Shown here piece after piece: positions 11,358 through 22,809 of a stretch of DNA of 64,000 nt. Below the pieces are notes generated by a model. It ran no database searches and was not told where the DNA came from. It was given only the letters and a program-made list of their open reading frames with translations. The DNA comes from Leptobrachium leishanense (lineage: Eukaryota; Chordata; Amphibia; Anura; Megophryidae). A program made the translations under genes and the position numbers. Numbering within the stretch: position 1 is the stretch's first letter; every line of letters begins with the position of its first letter. Location: the NCBI GenBank assembly GCA_009667805.1, contig CM019067.1:241773721-241837720 (forward strand), written 5' to 3'.

Positions 11358-11800
11358 TTTAGAGTTACAAAAGTGGTTCCAAAAGCATTGCAAATACCAG
11401 AGGAACGAAAGAAACACCCTTATTTCCAGAACTTTGTCTCAGGTCTACTAGCTTATGGCTAATCATTCTGCCTTGCCAAACTTCAAAGTATGCAGATGAC
11501 GATTTAAAAATAATTTGATACCAATGGGTACATGGGTGGTTGGAAATTGGGGACAAACAAGATGACAGATCTCAAAACAGGAGAGCTTCAACCTAGGTTT
11601 ATGCCACAAAAAAGTCGATTGTGTCTTTTTTTGGGGGTTTTCTATACACAGGTCTGAAACAAAAACATAACCACCCAGAGGAAGAATGCATGCTGATACT
11701 AGCGGGTGAAAGCCAACACAAAAGAAAAGATTAGAAATGAAGACATTCCATAAAAATAAAAAAAAAGGTATTCTGTGAGCCTTGTAAAGACGTTCTAGAC

Positions 11801-11975
11801 CAGTGGTTCCAAACCCTGGTCCTCAAGTGCCCCTAACAGGCCAGGTTTTAAGGTTTACCTTGAGGAAAGACTAAATCCTGCAATCACTGAGCAGCAAATC
11901 ACCTGTGCTGTGCTTCAGATATCTTGCAAACCTGGCCTTGTAGAGGGACCCGAGTACCAGGGTTAGGAACCACTG
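11801..11975. mobile_element. hAT MITE, 175 bp (copy 2 of 3), perfect 8-bp TSD
   Basis: Ends CAGTGGTTCC and GGAACCACTG are perfectly inverted. They are followed inward by AAACCCTGGT and ACCAGGGTTA. The flanks are identical: TTCTAGAC at 11793-11800 and 11976-11983. It belongs to the family at 4596-4781, and a third, more decayed copy is at about 53717-53833. It would lie in the STK17A 3' UTR if that extends to 10.66 kb. Confidence 0.88.
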
Positions 11976-12332
11976 TTCTAGACCATACAGAAACATTAAA
12001 ATACGGAAGTGTGCTGTGAAATGAGCTTTGCAGTACATGGCTACCCTTGTTCTAATCACGTTTCATCCACTTCCTGAAGAACATTGGACAAAGAATTACA
12101 CAAACGTGGATATTTAAAAAAAAAAAAAAAAAACAATGATAGAGAATGTACTCCACCACTCAAAACCGAAAACCTGTATGTCATGAGCTTTGTATAGCAA
12201 AAGCCAAGATCCTCTCCTGGCCTGCGTAGAGGTGTAGGACATAAAATAAACAGAAAGCATGAGTTTGTCTCCACGCTATTGAATGGTATGCCCAAATCCA
12301 GAGAAATAAGAATATATTAAAAGTTTATATAT

Positions 12333-12336
<4 letters not shown>

Positions 12337-12366
<30 letters not shown>
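12337..12366. repeat. (AC)n microsatellite
   Basis: About 15 uninterrupted AC dinucleotides. Confidence 0.95.
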
Positions 12367-12370
<4 letters not shown>

Positions 12371-14615
12371 TACACACTGCATGCATACGGTCTGCAGATT
12401 GCATACGTTGTGCTAGAGACATGCTTCACTAAGCTACTGGCAGTAGGTCGATCAAAAGACTGTACTTCACATGATACAAAATAAGCACTACACAGTTTGA
12501 GCGAACAAGGAAAAAAAGATTCTGCAAATAACTGGTCAAGTATAAGTGTGCATGGAAAAGTAAACCAAGACGAATTTACAGCTGCTCTTGCCTTTTAAAA
12601 CCCTTGGGACAAAAAGTCTAGTGGCCAATGAGTTTGTTGCCACTTCGTTTCACTTGAACACATATGCAGTTGTGGGATCATACATGACTGCTCGATCAAA
12701 AGATCCGATCGGAGACAGTTACTGGTTTATGACAGACTATAAAGGGATTGTTGGCAAACGTACTGGGTGAGTACAGCACAGAGGAAAACGTCCTGCTTGT
12801 CTTACGTCTGTCACCATTTGGAATGAATTACAGCGTCTGTATTCAAATACCTTTGGTCTGCCCAAAGAACGAGTCATACATAGGATGATAAAAAAAATGA
12901 AAATAAAATTAAGAGACCATCTGAGCGAACAGGTTAAAGGCACTCTAGATTCCAACCAACGTCAAGTGTATAATTGTCCTCCTACAAACACAACAACTTA
13001 ACAGAACCATGATCTATAGATCTGTTGGCCAAGAGACTGATCTACGTAACACGGGACTATTTTAACCCCAGCAAATCCTTTTACCCCACAAATATCCCAA
13101 CTCATGCTAGGAGTGAAGACCTTGAAATACATAGCATGCATGAGTGAGGGCGGGGGGGGGGGGGGGGAGAAATCAAGTTTTAACCCAATGTGGGTCAGGC
13201 AAAAAAAAAAAAAAAAAAACCTCGACCAGACACAGTAAACGCGCATATTAAGTATTTAAATTTATCGTTGCAATAGTGCAAAGGTTTGATCCGGTTCATC
13301 TGGCTGCTGTTGGAATATTGGATTTATTCACAGCTCAAAGTAGAAGTGAATCGGACTGAAAGCATTGTGTTAATATGGAATATCAAAACATTTGAAAAGG
13401 CTCACCACTGCACAGGATTACTGGAGTGATTTCACAGCAGAGGTATTCTTGGAAATGTGGACCAACCAACTGCACCCCCTGCCAAAAGCACGGCAATGAA
13501 CACGTTTACCGGGCGAAAAGAACTGGTTCTAGTTAAGAATGTGACGGGATATCAAGCAACGCTTGGGTAATGTTATATTATACCTACAGAAAAATTAAAT
13601 TTAATGTGAGGCGGGGGGGGGGGGGAAATCGGATCGCATAACCCAAAAGAGAATGGAACCATGTGTCATGTGCTTGGTGATAATTAAAGATTAAGTAGAC
13701 GGTTTTGGCACACGCACATCTGGCATCTCGTGCACAAATTCTACGGTAAATGGTGGAAAGGATCTCGGCTCTAAAACAGATAATGGCTCACTGGCTGTAG
13801 AGTACCTTTTCTTTTAAAAAGGGACACCTTTGAGAGGATTAGATTTTAGTTTTATACAGTGTCTGGGGAAATTAACAAAATCTTTATCGTTTTTCAAATC
13901 ACTTATCTAAATATCAACCAGAAATGGCCAAATAGTGCAATATAATGAATACCTGGTTCTCTTGGAAGAGTGTAGGATTTACTTAGCAGGATGCTATTAT
14001 GAGCAGACAATCAGCCAGAAACGTATAAAACCAATCTAGATTAAAAGGTGTACAGCTTGTCTACCATTGTCTGGTCAGTCCATCCCCCTGCTTGTTGTAG
14101 TAATCCCTTATTCTTCATTATAGAAATTGTTGACACTTTGTTTTGGGCTCAACACCACTTTACACCGCAACCATTTTTTTTTTATTATTTTTTAAGTATT
14201 ATTTAAAAATAAAAAAATATCTAAAAAAAATAATCTGCTTCAGGACACTACTCCAGACAGAAATGCCGATTAACCATTTTAAAATCCACATCAGAAAAGC
14301 TCCATCTCGTCTCAAGAAACCCACAACTGTTTTGTGAATAGCAGAATGGTGGTTTAGGCACCACACATAAAATAAAAAAGTATACTAAACAAAAACATTC
14401 AAAATGAACATCCCAACAAACCTAGCTTTCAGGTGAATTTAACACGGCACAGCCGAATTTCATTCATACTGCCGTAACCTCCAGCTCTTGGCTTCCATAC
14501 ACAGAGGTGTACAAGATCATAACTCTGTTTATTAAGAGATGCAAAGACTCCAATAAGAACGCGAGAAAATTTACTCTCCAAACTCCAATCCAGCCAGGAC
14601 TTCATATATTGGCGT

Positions 14616-14958
14616 TTAGTAGATAAAGTCTCCGGATATCTCTTGCAGTATTGGTTCCTCAAATTTGAAGCGTTTTGTGATGGCCTTTGTTTCTGTTTGT
14701 TTCTCCATTTCAGTTTGTCTGCACTGTCCCAATGTGTAGGAAGTCATGACTATCAGTTCCTCGGTTACAGTCTGTCCTTCGATCTCCTGGGGTTGGGGAC
14801 TACTTTCTGTGGAATGGCTTGCCGTAAGATCATCTTCCACCTCTTGTTCAACTGGACTGCTTTCCGGTACCATATTCAAAGCACTGGCATATGGGTCTGG
14901 AAGGTCTCCTTCGGCCAACCACGAATGTTGAAGACAGTCTTCTGCTGTATTTCTGCCT
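14616..14958 (-). CDS. STK17A: STK17A terminal coding exon (kinase end and C-terminal tail)
   Basis: The 343-nt last coding exon encodes residues 301-414 and ends in TAA at 14618-14616. It begins E-GRNTAEDCLQHSWL, the kinase-terminal HxWL motif, then a variable acidic Ser/Pro-rich linker. The conserved tail follows: VTEELIV.TSYTLGQCRQ, ITKRFKFEEPILQEI and DFIY. That tail is diagnostic of STK17A versus STK17B. The acceptor follows a T-rich tract, CTTGTCTCCAG. The summed exons give 1245 nt (414 codons plus stop) with no internal stop or frameshift. Confidence 0.96.
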
Positions 14959-15309
14959 CTGGAGACAAGAAAAAAAACTGTTGTTATTGTCAAATGTATA
15001 TATGCTTAATGTGCATTTTCCACGGGTAGGAATATCAGAAAGTTTAATGGCCAAGCCACAATCGTGTCACACTAAAAAGCAAAGTCTAAATTGATGTCAC
15101 TTGTTTGGACCAACAAAGAGGACATGTCTACGGAACAATATTGTTTATCGGTTTAAGAGCAGTAAAAATTGCAGTGGGTAGTAACGAAAATAGAAGTTCC
15201 CCAGAATATTTGATTAAGAGCATTAAGCACAAAGGCACTCAGAATAAATCCTAGAACCACATTTGCCAACTAAATTAAAGACGAGTTCTAGGTCATAAAG
15301 GCGACTTAC

Positions 15310-15489
15310 TCAGGTTCTCTGACTAGAAGCAATTTGAGGAAATCAATGGCGGGCTCCGATATGCCATCTAATTCTTCATCCATGTAGCTAATATTAAGCT
15401 GGGAAATATTCAGGAAAGTTTGTTGCTTGTCATCGCCCAGGAAAGGAGAGGTTCCAGTGAGCATTACATATGCCAACACACCGATACTC
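15310..15489 (-). CDS. STK17A: STK17A coding exon 6 (kinase C-lobe)
   Basis: The 180-nt exon encodes residues 241-300 plus two bases of codon 301. It starts (W)[20 protein letters not shown], which contains helix F and the start of helix G. It continues [20 protein letters not shown] and [13 protein letters not shown], which match the STK17A C-lobe. The acceptor ends ATATCTGGCAG (15491-15490), downstream of a 20-base T-run on the coding strand. The donor is GA|GTAAGT at 15309. The T-run next to the acceptor is unusually long. Confidence 0.95.
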
Positions 15490-15650
15490 CTGCCAGATAT
15501 CAGGAAGAAAAAAAAAAAAAAAAAAAAATTATTGGCAAATACAAGATATTTCCATTTCACATTTTTCCTGAACAGGCTTTAAGCCATTATCAGCAATTAA
15601 TATCAAGGTCATATGGCATACGGTTCATAATAAACCAAAATCACACATAC

Positions 15651-15699
15651 CACATATCCGTTGCAGTGCTGATTGGCTCATAACTGAGAATTTCAGGAG
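15651..15699 (-). CDS. STK17A: STK17A coding exon 5 (49-nt mini-exon, APE motif)
   Basis: This is a short internal exon with acceptor CTTCCAG at 15701-15700 and donor TG|GTATGT at 15650. It encodes (A)PEILSYEPISTATDM plus two bases of Trp241. The first two bases complete the Ala of the APE motif begun in exon 4. The last two join exon 6 to give DMWSIG, the helix-F DxWSxG signature of kinases. It is too short for a simple ORF search and was located by the phase requirement between exons 4 and 6. The human equivalent is APEILSYDPISMATDMW. Confidence 0.93.
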
Positions 15700-16089
15700 C
15701 TGGAAGAAAAAGGAGTAGTTTTACTTCTGAACAAGAATGGGTATAATCTAATCTACAGATAACAAATGTGAATTTTGGACCCGCTCACTGAATCTACAAC
15801 CAAAAAGAGTCCATTTATGTTGTTTGAGCGGACAAATATAACTCAGCCATCAGACAGCATGGAAATTACCAGTTTCTCATGCAAATTAGAGAGAAAAAAA
15901 ATGTAATAAAAAGGTAGAGGGGCTAAAACAAGCAGATGGAGCGTACTGACATCACCAGTGAACGATCTGGTAACAGTCTGGAAATTCAAAATCTCGGCTC
16001 TTTGTGACGCTGGCGGAAACTCCACCACTTCAGCCATTACAGAAAAACGGCACCGGAGAGGTGGGGCACTACACAAACTGACTACTTTA

Positions 16090-16135
16090 CCTTTTTAAAG
16101 TGGCCAGGGTATATAGCGTCCCTTTAAAGGATTAA
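16090..16135. mobile_element. Terminal fragment of the ACACCCTG-(G/A)CCACTTT MITE family
   Basis: TTTTTAAAGTGGCCAGGGTA...GTCCCTTTAAAGG is the inverse of AAAGGGACACTACACACCCT-GAACACTTTAG at 34094-34135. It is also close to 55376-55420. These are recognisable termini only, and the full borders were not determined. Confidence 0.5.
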
Positions 16136-16264
16136 CACATTTCTTCCAAAATATCATTACAAATCAATTGAAATGTAAATATTTAGCTCTCCTTCAATTG
16201 TGCTGGAGGAATTTTCAATTTACATTGAATGTTTATTGATATGGAATACTAATATTCCATATCA

Positions 16265-16655
16265 ATACCGTCTGGATGGAGTAGAGGTAACATCACAACT
16301 CTATAAATCGGGGAGACACAGGTTCGAATCTGGGCCAGAGCACCTATCCAGTAAGTGTCCTTGGACAAGACACCCAACGGTACATACTTGCCTACCACAC
16401 AATCGGCTGTGGAGTCCAGTGGTAACGTCTCTATCCTTTGATCATGGAGAAGCAAGTCAAAATACCATTCAGCACATCCCTCTAATACAACTCTGGAGAA
16501 GTCTCGACTTTACGAGAAGTGGTGCAACCTAACCACCAGGTCACTGCTCTACAATCATGGAAAGACGACCCGATCCCACTCCGAAGACGCCACTAGCGAG
16601 TGTCCTTGGGCAAGACACCTAATGATATGGATGCTCCTACCTCACACAATACTTG
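16265..16655 (+). mobile_element. Degenerate dimeric SINE
   Basis: The first unit has GTCTGGATGGAGTAGAGGTA, a good B box GGTTCGAATCTGG, and AGTAAGTGTCCTTGGACAAG. A second partial unit follows (CACCAGGTCACTGC... GAGTGTCCTTGGGCAAGACA). It lies in the STK17A intron between coding exons 5 and 4 and runs antisense to the gene. Confidence 0.75.
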
Positions 16656-16668
16656 TACATCTCATAGG

Positions 16669-16812
16669 GTTATTCAGAGAGGTGAAAAGCAGGAGAATGA
16701 CTGGAGAATAGAAAATTCTAGGTCAAAATAGCCGATTTTTCTGGTTTGGCTATTTTTACCTAGAATTTTCCATTCTCCAGTCATTCTCCTGCTTTTCACC
16801 TCTCTGAATAGC
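16669..16812. mobile_element. Near-perfect palindrome (foldback MITE)
   Basis: The ~68-bp arms are GGTTATTCAGAGAGGTGAAA...TTCTAGGTCAAAATAGCC and its complement GGCTATTTTTACCTAGAA...TTTCACCTCTCTGAATAGCC. They are separated by a short spacer with AGCC/GGCT continuing into the stem. It lies in the same intron, 150 bp from coding exon 4. Confidence 0.8.
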
Positions 16813-16869
16813 CCTGTGCAAGTTCCCTTGGGAACAGGGTCCCCCTGAAACAGGCCATATCATCCATGT

Positions 16870-16955
16870 GTGGTATTCTAATGTACTAACCCCTTGTACA
16901 CTGTTCGTGTAAAGTGCTGATGAATATGCGGCTCTATATAAAGGATAATAATAAA
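16870..16955 (+). repeat. Ancient interspersed repeat 3' end with GATAATAATAAA tail
   Basis: The motif reads TTGTACACTG...GTAAAGTGCTGATGAATATG-CGGCTCTATATAAAGGATAATAATAAA. The same layout occurs at 57120-57255 (GTAAGCTC..GAGCAGGGCCCTC...AAGCACTGCGGAAACTGCTG-GCGCTATATAAATGATAATA) and at 9005-9110. This is a dispersed repeat widespread in amphibians, whose superfamily I cannot fix. Confidence 0.55.
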
Positions 16956-16964
16956 AACACGTAC

Positions 16965-17091
16965 CAACATATTCTGGAGTCCCCATTATTTCTCGTAATT
17001 CCTCATTGTTATTCACGATCCTGGAGAGGCCAAAGTCGACAATCTTTATGTCACCCAAAGGACAGCTACTGGTCAACAGAATGTTTTGGGG
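16965..17091 (-). CDS. STK17A: STK17A coding exon 4 (DFG and activation segment)
   Basis: The 127-nt exon encodes residues 183-224 plus one base. It reads [20 protein letters not shown], then [22 protein letters not shown]. It contains the Mg-binding DFG (Asp about 201), the DRAK-type [11 protein letters not shown] activation segment, and the P+1 loop entrance. The acceptor is TGCTGTATAG at 17093-17092 and the donor is GTT G|GTACGT at 16964. An ancient interspersed repeat with a GATAATAATAAA tail lies within about 10 bases of this donor on the intron side. All catalytic residues are intact, so the kinase should be active. Confidence 0.95.
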
Positions 17092-18334
17092 CTATACAGC
17101 AAGAAGAACATGCGTGAGTGGAATAACATTTCAATAATCTAAAAGGTGTCCACCACATATTATCACATCTTCATAAACCATTCTCAGTCAGGTAAACTTA
17201 ATCCTTAGGAAGGGTTAAAATCATGATTAAAAAAAAACAGATGAGGGGGAGGGGATTCATCAAACTGAATTTTACATACAAAATTTGGTTTAGCTTAATG
17301 TATAGAATAACTGGATGTCATGTTTCATGTTTATAGGGCAGTAACGCACAAATTGGAAATCTGTCAGAAATAAGATGATGAACCAGAAGTAATGGTTAAA
17401 ATCAATTAGCAGCGTGCATTAAGAACATGAAGTGTTTACATGGTCCGGATGTCCCCGAGAAGCAATCTGCCCCAGTACACACAGAACTAATTGCATTTTG
17501 TGCTGATGCTTCACAGCTGTAGGTTACACACTCAGTTTTGTATGATCACCCCCTTAAAAAAATCTGATCAGGATGGAAAGAATTGTAAGTGCACTTATTA
17601 TGCTTTCGGAAAGCAAGCTCTATTTGATTTCTGAGCTCAGTAAGAAAGCGACATTATGGAGGTGTAAATTCATTCCATGGAGGATTTAAAAGTTCATAGT
17701 CATCATACCAGGTATCTTATATTACAGTGAGAAAATGAGAAATCAAAGCCATTGGAGATGTATATAAACCCATGTGTGGCACATTAGCCAATCAATATAG
17801 TATACCTATACACCGAAACAAACAGCAGGTGTGTCAATTATGGGAGCTTTTGACACCATGTAACAATGTTAAAAATAAAGCACACTCCACTTTCATATAG
17901 CAAAAACAAAATAAAATAAAAACCACCAGTGTAGGCCTGGTCAATATTCACGATTTAAAATCACTGAACCGGATTTTACACTTGAGAGAAATTTAGGGAT
18001 CTCGATTAGATCATTGACTGATGCACCATCCAAGTATCGGCAAACCACAGTCGAGAGGTTCAGGGAGGCACCTGCGGAACTTGGCAGCTCTGCAATGCTC
18101 AGAGAATTCATCAATAACCAAATCCAGAATCTTTGATTTTTCCAAAAGAAAAAAAATCTGTCCTAAACGGTGTTAAAATCATGCTAATCCGTGGATATGT
18201 CGTAGCCCTTAACCCAGCTCATGAACAAATATGTATATACACCATAATAGAGGTGGTGGCAGTGAAAAGAAAAAAAAAAAAAGAATATACAAGATGAATA
18301 GTGGTCGTTCAAACAGGTCGCCAATGGTCCTCAC
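17092..18334. other. STK17A intron between coding exons 4 and 3
   Basis: An AT-rich intron of 1.24 kb. I see no repeats with clear termini and no additional exon. Confidence 0.6.
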
Positions 18335-18479
18335 CTTCAGGTCAAGATGTACCACATTGTGCCGATGGAGAAAAGAGACTCCTTTTAGAATCTGCCTCAT
18401 CAGCCTCCGAACATCCCGCTCTTTGAAAGCCTCTTCTCCTTCAGCCACGCACTGGTTGAATATTTCACCCCCAGCAGCA
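18335..18479 (-). CDS. STK17A: STK17A coding exon 3 (helix D/E and catalytic Asp)
   Basis: The 145-nt exon encodes residues 134-182. It begins [20 protein letters not shown] and continues through the helix-E region to [16 protein letters not shown] is the DRAK/DAPK form of the HRDLK catalytic loop. The catalytic aspartate is about D180 and the lysine about K182, the last residue of the exon. The acceptor is TTATTGTGCAG and the donor is AAG|GTGAGG at 18334. It ends in phase 0, and the next exon supplies PQN, whose Asn binds Mg. Confidence 0.95.
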
Positions 18480-19149
18480 CTGCACAATAAAAAAAAGGAA
18501 AAACATAAATATTCATTGTTCCTCAGGTAAAAATTGGAGAACATGGTTACAGACTCATTTCCAGCTCAAATCCTCTCCATTTTAATAATTTACCATGACT
18601 TTTTTAAAATTATTAATCACATCTTTTTCCTTCAAATAATGTAACAAAGCTTTTAGCTCATTAAAATCCCTGGTGAATATTAACCGTAACCTGGTTCAGG
18701 TTTCATTCACTTCACGCAGTATTTTAACATGTGTGTAAGCCTTGTAAAACGATCCAACAAAAAAACATTTCCCGTGATTGGCTTTCAGTCGCGCTAAAAG
18801 CGCAATAACTTCAATGAGTCACCTCTATAGTTTAAAATGCATTTTTTGTGTTCAGGAAACACCTTAAATAGTTATACCTCTCCCCCTCCCAATCAAGGAC
18901 TCATTTCCCTTGAGAAATCTTTATAATGTCTTCTCACCCTCCTGTCATCTTAAATACATATATATTTTACAGGTCATATTCTTTAGATAATTTAAAAAAA
19001 AATTAACTATGTAAATAATCCTAGATCTCATTGAGGGAAGAATATATTTTTGTCCATAAAATTCTGGATTATTTAAATTATATAATTTTTTAAAAAAAAT
19101 ATTTAAATAATCCTAAATCTCAAACACGGACACGTGGACAGAGACACAC

Positions 19150-19290
19150 GTTAATCCAGATGCCACAATCACCAAAGTATAGCAGTAGTACTGATACATT
19201 TTTTTTATTGGACTAACGTTACATTTAAAAGGCAGGCTTTTGAGAGTATTCCTCTCTTTCTCAGGTCTTTAAGCTATACGGAGCAAAATC
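19150..19290 (-). mobile_element. Penelope-like element 3' UTR fragment
   Basis: Read on the - strand, it contains CTGAGAAAGAGAGGAATACT-CTCAAAAGCCTGCCTTTTAA-ATGTAACGTTAGTCCAATAA. This matches the 3' end of the Penelope-like element at 25000-25075 (GAGACACATTCTCGAAAGCT-TGTCTTTTAAATGTAATGTT-AGTCCAATAAAG). Only the 3' tail survives. Confidence 0.6.
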
Positions 19291-19505
19291 ATGGAATAGA
19301 ACAATAAATAGCCATGCAGAAGGGGGGGGGTGATAAATACTAAAAGATACGAGTATACCGCTAGATTTTTGTGACAAATATACCTTAAAATTGGAGGGGT
19401 CGCGTTATAGTAGAGACATCTGCATAGTGTGTAAAAAATTTAAAAAAAAAACACGACTTGGTCATGGATCCCAAGTCTGACTATTGGCGGACGACGCGGT
19501 GGATG

Positions 19506-21332
19506 CAGTGGCGTAGCGTGGGGGGGGGGGGCCAACGGGGCGGTGACCCCGGGCGCGATTTTCTTAGGGGCGCTGATTTCTTTTGAAATTGTGCGCCCCT
19601 AATAGTTTCCAGCTGCCAATCCACTTAGAAAGAAGTCCGCTCCCGTGGGCACTCTGGAGTCAATGAGCGACTGCGGCAACGGCCCTCTGGATGACTGTCA
19701 GTTAAGTCCGGAAGAGAGTTAGTCACGTGACACCGGTGATGCAGTGCGCCGGCGCCACGCTTGAAGTTTCAGGTCACATGGGGTGGGAAAGAGCAGGAGG
19801 CTGCACACAGTGACACAGCTGCCAGACCAGTGCGTGTGCAGACAGAGTGAGAAAGTCGTCACAGAAGGGAAGGGGTCCACCGTCCATCCAATCCGGCGCC
19901 CGTGCTGTCCCAAGGCTAAGGTACCAGCTGGCTATCAGGCAGGGGAGGGGGCGGGACAATCAGAGTCCCTTCTCATCTGCTGGGGATACGGGTCTCCGTT
20001 CTATGTGCCCCTGCAATGTGCATTCTGGAGCAGTGTAATAGCTGAGGGGGCACCAGGAGGACAGAAATCCCTCCCTGCCTGATGACTGCCTCTGCCTCTG
20101 CAGTTGTCAAGCTGCTTCTCAAACGCTGATCGCCCCCCCCACCCCCAACCTCTGAGGCAACCACTGCCAGAGATGTGATAAGAGGAGGGAAGCCCCTTCC
20201 TTAACCCTCTGTGTGTCAGAGGGAGAAGAGAACAGAGTGATCTGACCCAGGAGCAAAGGGGTCTCAGCAAAGGCAGGGTGCAGCTGCACGGTAGGTGCAC
20301 TGCTGCTTGTTTATTTATTTTAATCATTGCTGCCTGTGACCACAGTGTCCTGGCAGATCAGCACAGTAAACAGTGCATGTATTTTCCTATGGACATATGG
20401 CCTCCTACATAATGTTTATCACCTTCTGCCCTCTCCTGCTCTGTGTCTGGAGACAGAGTGCAGGTCACTGTGCTGGGAATTGGGAGGGGGAGAGAAAAAG
20501 CTGAGCTGCTATGTTAGTTAACGCTTCGGTGTCTGACCTCAAGATATCTTCACCTGTGTGTGAAACAAATATACACCTGACACTCACATGGTTAATTTAA
20601 ATTATAAAATTTAATCTGTAACGTGACACTAACGTGTGTGTGCGCATAATTCCACAGCACACGCAACAGTGAGTTTTATTGCTGTGGAGCGCTGTGATAC
20701 ACTCGAACATACCGCACATTACTGTGAGTTTTATTGCTGTGGAGCCCTGTAATACACTCATACACACTGCACATTAGTGTGAGTTTTGTTACTGTGGAGC
20801 TCTGTGATACACTCATACATGCCGCATATTACTGAGTTTTATTGCTGTGCAGCTCTATAAAACATGCACAGGGCAAAGTTTTGGCTAAAGTGAAATGGGA
20901 GCCCCAAACTGCGATCCTTCCTAAGACCCCATCATGCCTTAATCCAGTTCTGGGTAGGTTTGGAGTGGGGGGGGGGGGAATACACCGTCGCCAAATATCC
21001 TTTCACCGGCCCTGGGTACCTGCTGTGAGTGCGTGCGTCATGGCATATAGAGATGGGTTAGTGTCTCTGTGCTGGCAGCACCGCAATGCGGAGCACTGAG
21101 TGTTTTCCTCTCACATCTGCCTACACACGGCGGCTGAGTTTAGGCATATGCGCTGTACGAGCAACCTCTATGTTACTGACCGTTACAGCGGCAGCATGTG
21201 TATATATATATATATATTGCCTTGACTCCTCCATCTCTAGCAGAATATTCATGCTAACATGTCCACAGGTTGTGGGGGGGGCGCACAATTCTTGCCTTGC
21301 CCCGGGTGCTGACAAACCACGCTACGCCACTG
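19506..21332. mobile_element. Non-autonomous hAT element D with 55-bp minisatellite
   Basis: The 1,827-bp element has 16/16 identical inverted ends CAGTGGCGTAGCGTGG and a perfect 8-bp duplication GGTGGATG (19498-19505 and 21333-21340). The interior is GC-rich on the left. In the middle (about 20640-20860) it carries about four copies of a 55-bp unit (CACATTACTGTGAGTTTTAT... GCTGTGGAGC... GATACACTCATACA), and a short (TA)n lies near 21202-21219. Open frames of 60-105 codons are incoherent, and no transposase motif is seen. Confidence 0.9.
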
Positions 21333-21743
21333 GGTGGATGAGCTTGCCTGCTGAAGGTCAGAAAACGACACCTCCCTGCATGCTGGCTATTGGTAAATGA
21401 TTCACTGAGTCACCTCGCTCCGCCGGCCATCTTATGGCAAGTAAGAAGACGGGTGGCCGACGACTTCATACTTAACTGCAATCATTCTAGAGCTGAGCAC
21501 CCTGGCCTGAGGGGTAGCCTGACTGTGTTAAGAAAATCTGGAAGGATTTTAATGGTTTCCCAGTACAGTATACTTTTATAATTTTGCTCCGTGTTATATT
21601 CGAATCTTGAGTATTCTTTCATTTCCATAATAAATCTCTATCCATCGTGTTATACTCGGGTCTCGCTATACTCGAGTATCTACGGTAGTGGTATTGTATG
21701 GTCAATTAAGGTAAACAGGACAGATCATAGGCCCATAAGCAAC

Positions 21744-21776
<33 letters not shown>
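21744..21776. repeat. (AC)n microsatellite
   Basis: About 16 AC dinucleotides. Confidence 0.95.
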
Positions 21777-21779
<3 letters not shown>

Positions 21780-21835
21780 TTCAGCTTCAACAATAACTGC
21801 TACATACTAATGACCGGGACTACTATGGGAAGTAA

Positions 21836-22140
21836 GGCTAGAGTCAGATGAACACAGTCTGAGCGCACTCTGCGTGCATGCATGACAGACAGACGTACTG
21901 ACGGAAGATCACTCTGCGTGCATGCATGACAGACAGACGTACTGACGGAAGATACTGTAGACACCACACGGTCCGTTTTTCTTGACGGATGTAGGAAAAA
22001 AAGGGACTTCTGATAAAAAATTTAAAAGAATATGAAAAGCCATTTTGTGCGTCAAGGTGCTGGATGTCGCAAAGGCGCTGCGTCTGACATCTCACACAGA
22101 ACACTACACGGACGTGGCGCACTCTTCCTAAACACGGGCC
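21836..22140. mobile_element. PIF/Harbinger-type MITE with internal 44-bp duplication
   Basis: Left end GGCTAGAGTCAGATGAACAC is preceded by TAA (21833-21835). The right end GGGCC is followed by TAA (22141-22143), so the 3-bp TWA duplication of PIF/Harbinger is intact although the right inverted repeat is eroded. A 44-bp segment starting CACTCTGCGTGCATGCATGA is present twice in tandem without any difference (21868-21955). Confidence 0.6.
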
Positions 22141-22142
22141 TA

Positions 22143-22570
22143 AAATGTTGCCATAATACGCCAATCTGGAACAGAGGTTCCTGGACACTCACACTCCGCA
22201 CAAATATCTGCAATACATTGATATTTTCATCACATGGACAGAAGGAGATGAGCACCTTCTACGGTAGACTTTCACAAGGCATTCAATATGTTCCACCCAC
22301 CTATCAAACTCCAGATGGATTTTTCCAAGCACAGTGTGAGCTTTCTGGACTGTACAATCCGTTGCCAGTGGCACGCTGCACTCATCTGTGTACAGGAAAC
22401 CCACAGACGGGTCCAGCTACCTCCACAAGGCCAGCTTTCATCCCAACCACAAACAAGGCATGATTTACAGCCAGGCCATCAGGTAACACCGATCTGCTCT
22501 GACACTGGGGACAGGGATGGTCACCTGTGCAAACAGTCCGCATCATTTAAGTGTAAAGGTAAGCTATAAA
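22143..22570 (+). mobile_element. Penelope-like element, reverse transcriptase fragment
   Basis: Conceptual translation across frames gives YANLEQRFLDTH..KYLQYIDIFITWTEGDE, then HP.IKLQMDFSKHSVSFLDCTI, then FHPNHKQG and YSQAI. This is the order found in Penelope-like reverse transcriptases: catalytic Y.DD region, then INFLD-like strand, then HPxxxK..lPYSQ.lR. The catalytic region is damaged (one Asp lost, frameshifts). It continues weakly to about 22740 and is then split by a MITE and by hAT E, and its C-terminal part resumes at 24316. Confidence 0.75.
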
Positions 22571-22809
22571 AGGCAAGAATAATCTAAGAAAAAAAAAAAT
22601 ACCCTAAAAACACTGCATGAACAGCTGTTGCTCTGTAAAGAAAAGAAAAATACCACTGAATACCTATTTGTTTCCTATTATCCAACGCGAGGAAATTTGT
22701 AAAATCATTAAAGATCTGCAGCCACTGATCAGAGGACGTGGCGCTCAAAAATAAAATAAAAAAATCCCACAGCCCCCTTACCGGCACTCAAGCAACCCCC
22801 CCCCCCCAA

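Larger units (their letters stand above)
10658..14615 (-). other. STK17A: Probable long STK17A 3' UTR
   Basis: This 4-kb stretch between the STK17A stop codon and the end of hAT element C has no other coding evidence. On the - strand it contains candidate AATAAA signals at 10719-10714 and 10668-10663, close together at the far end, which would fit the end of a long 3' UTR. It also holds a palindromic hAT MITE (11228-11357), another hAT MITE (11801-11975), an AC microsatellite and several homopolymers. Earlier poly(A) hexamers exist (for example near 11040), so the transcript end is a guess. Confidence 0.4.

Noticed and set aside
14643..15029. 128-codon open frame on the + strand
   Set aside because: It is the antisense shadow of the STK17A terminal exon, whose frame, splice acceptor and conserved tail are clear.
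22032..22463. 143-codon open frame spanning a MITE end and PLE sequence
   Set aside because: It begins in the Harbinger-type MITE and reads the Penelope-like sequence in the wrong frame. The family motifs appear in other frames.
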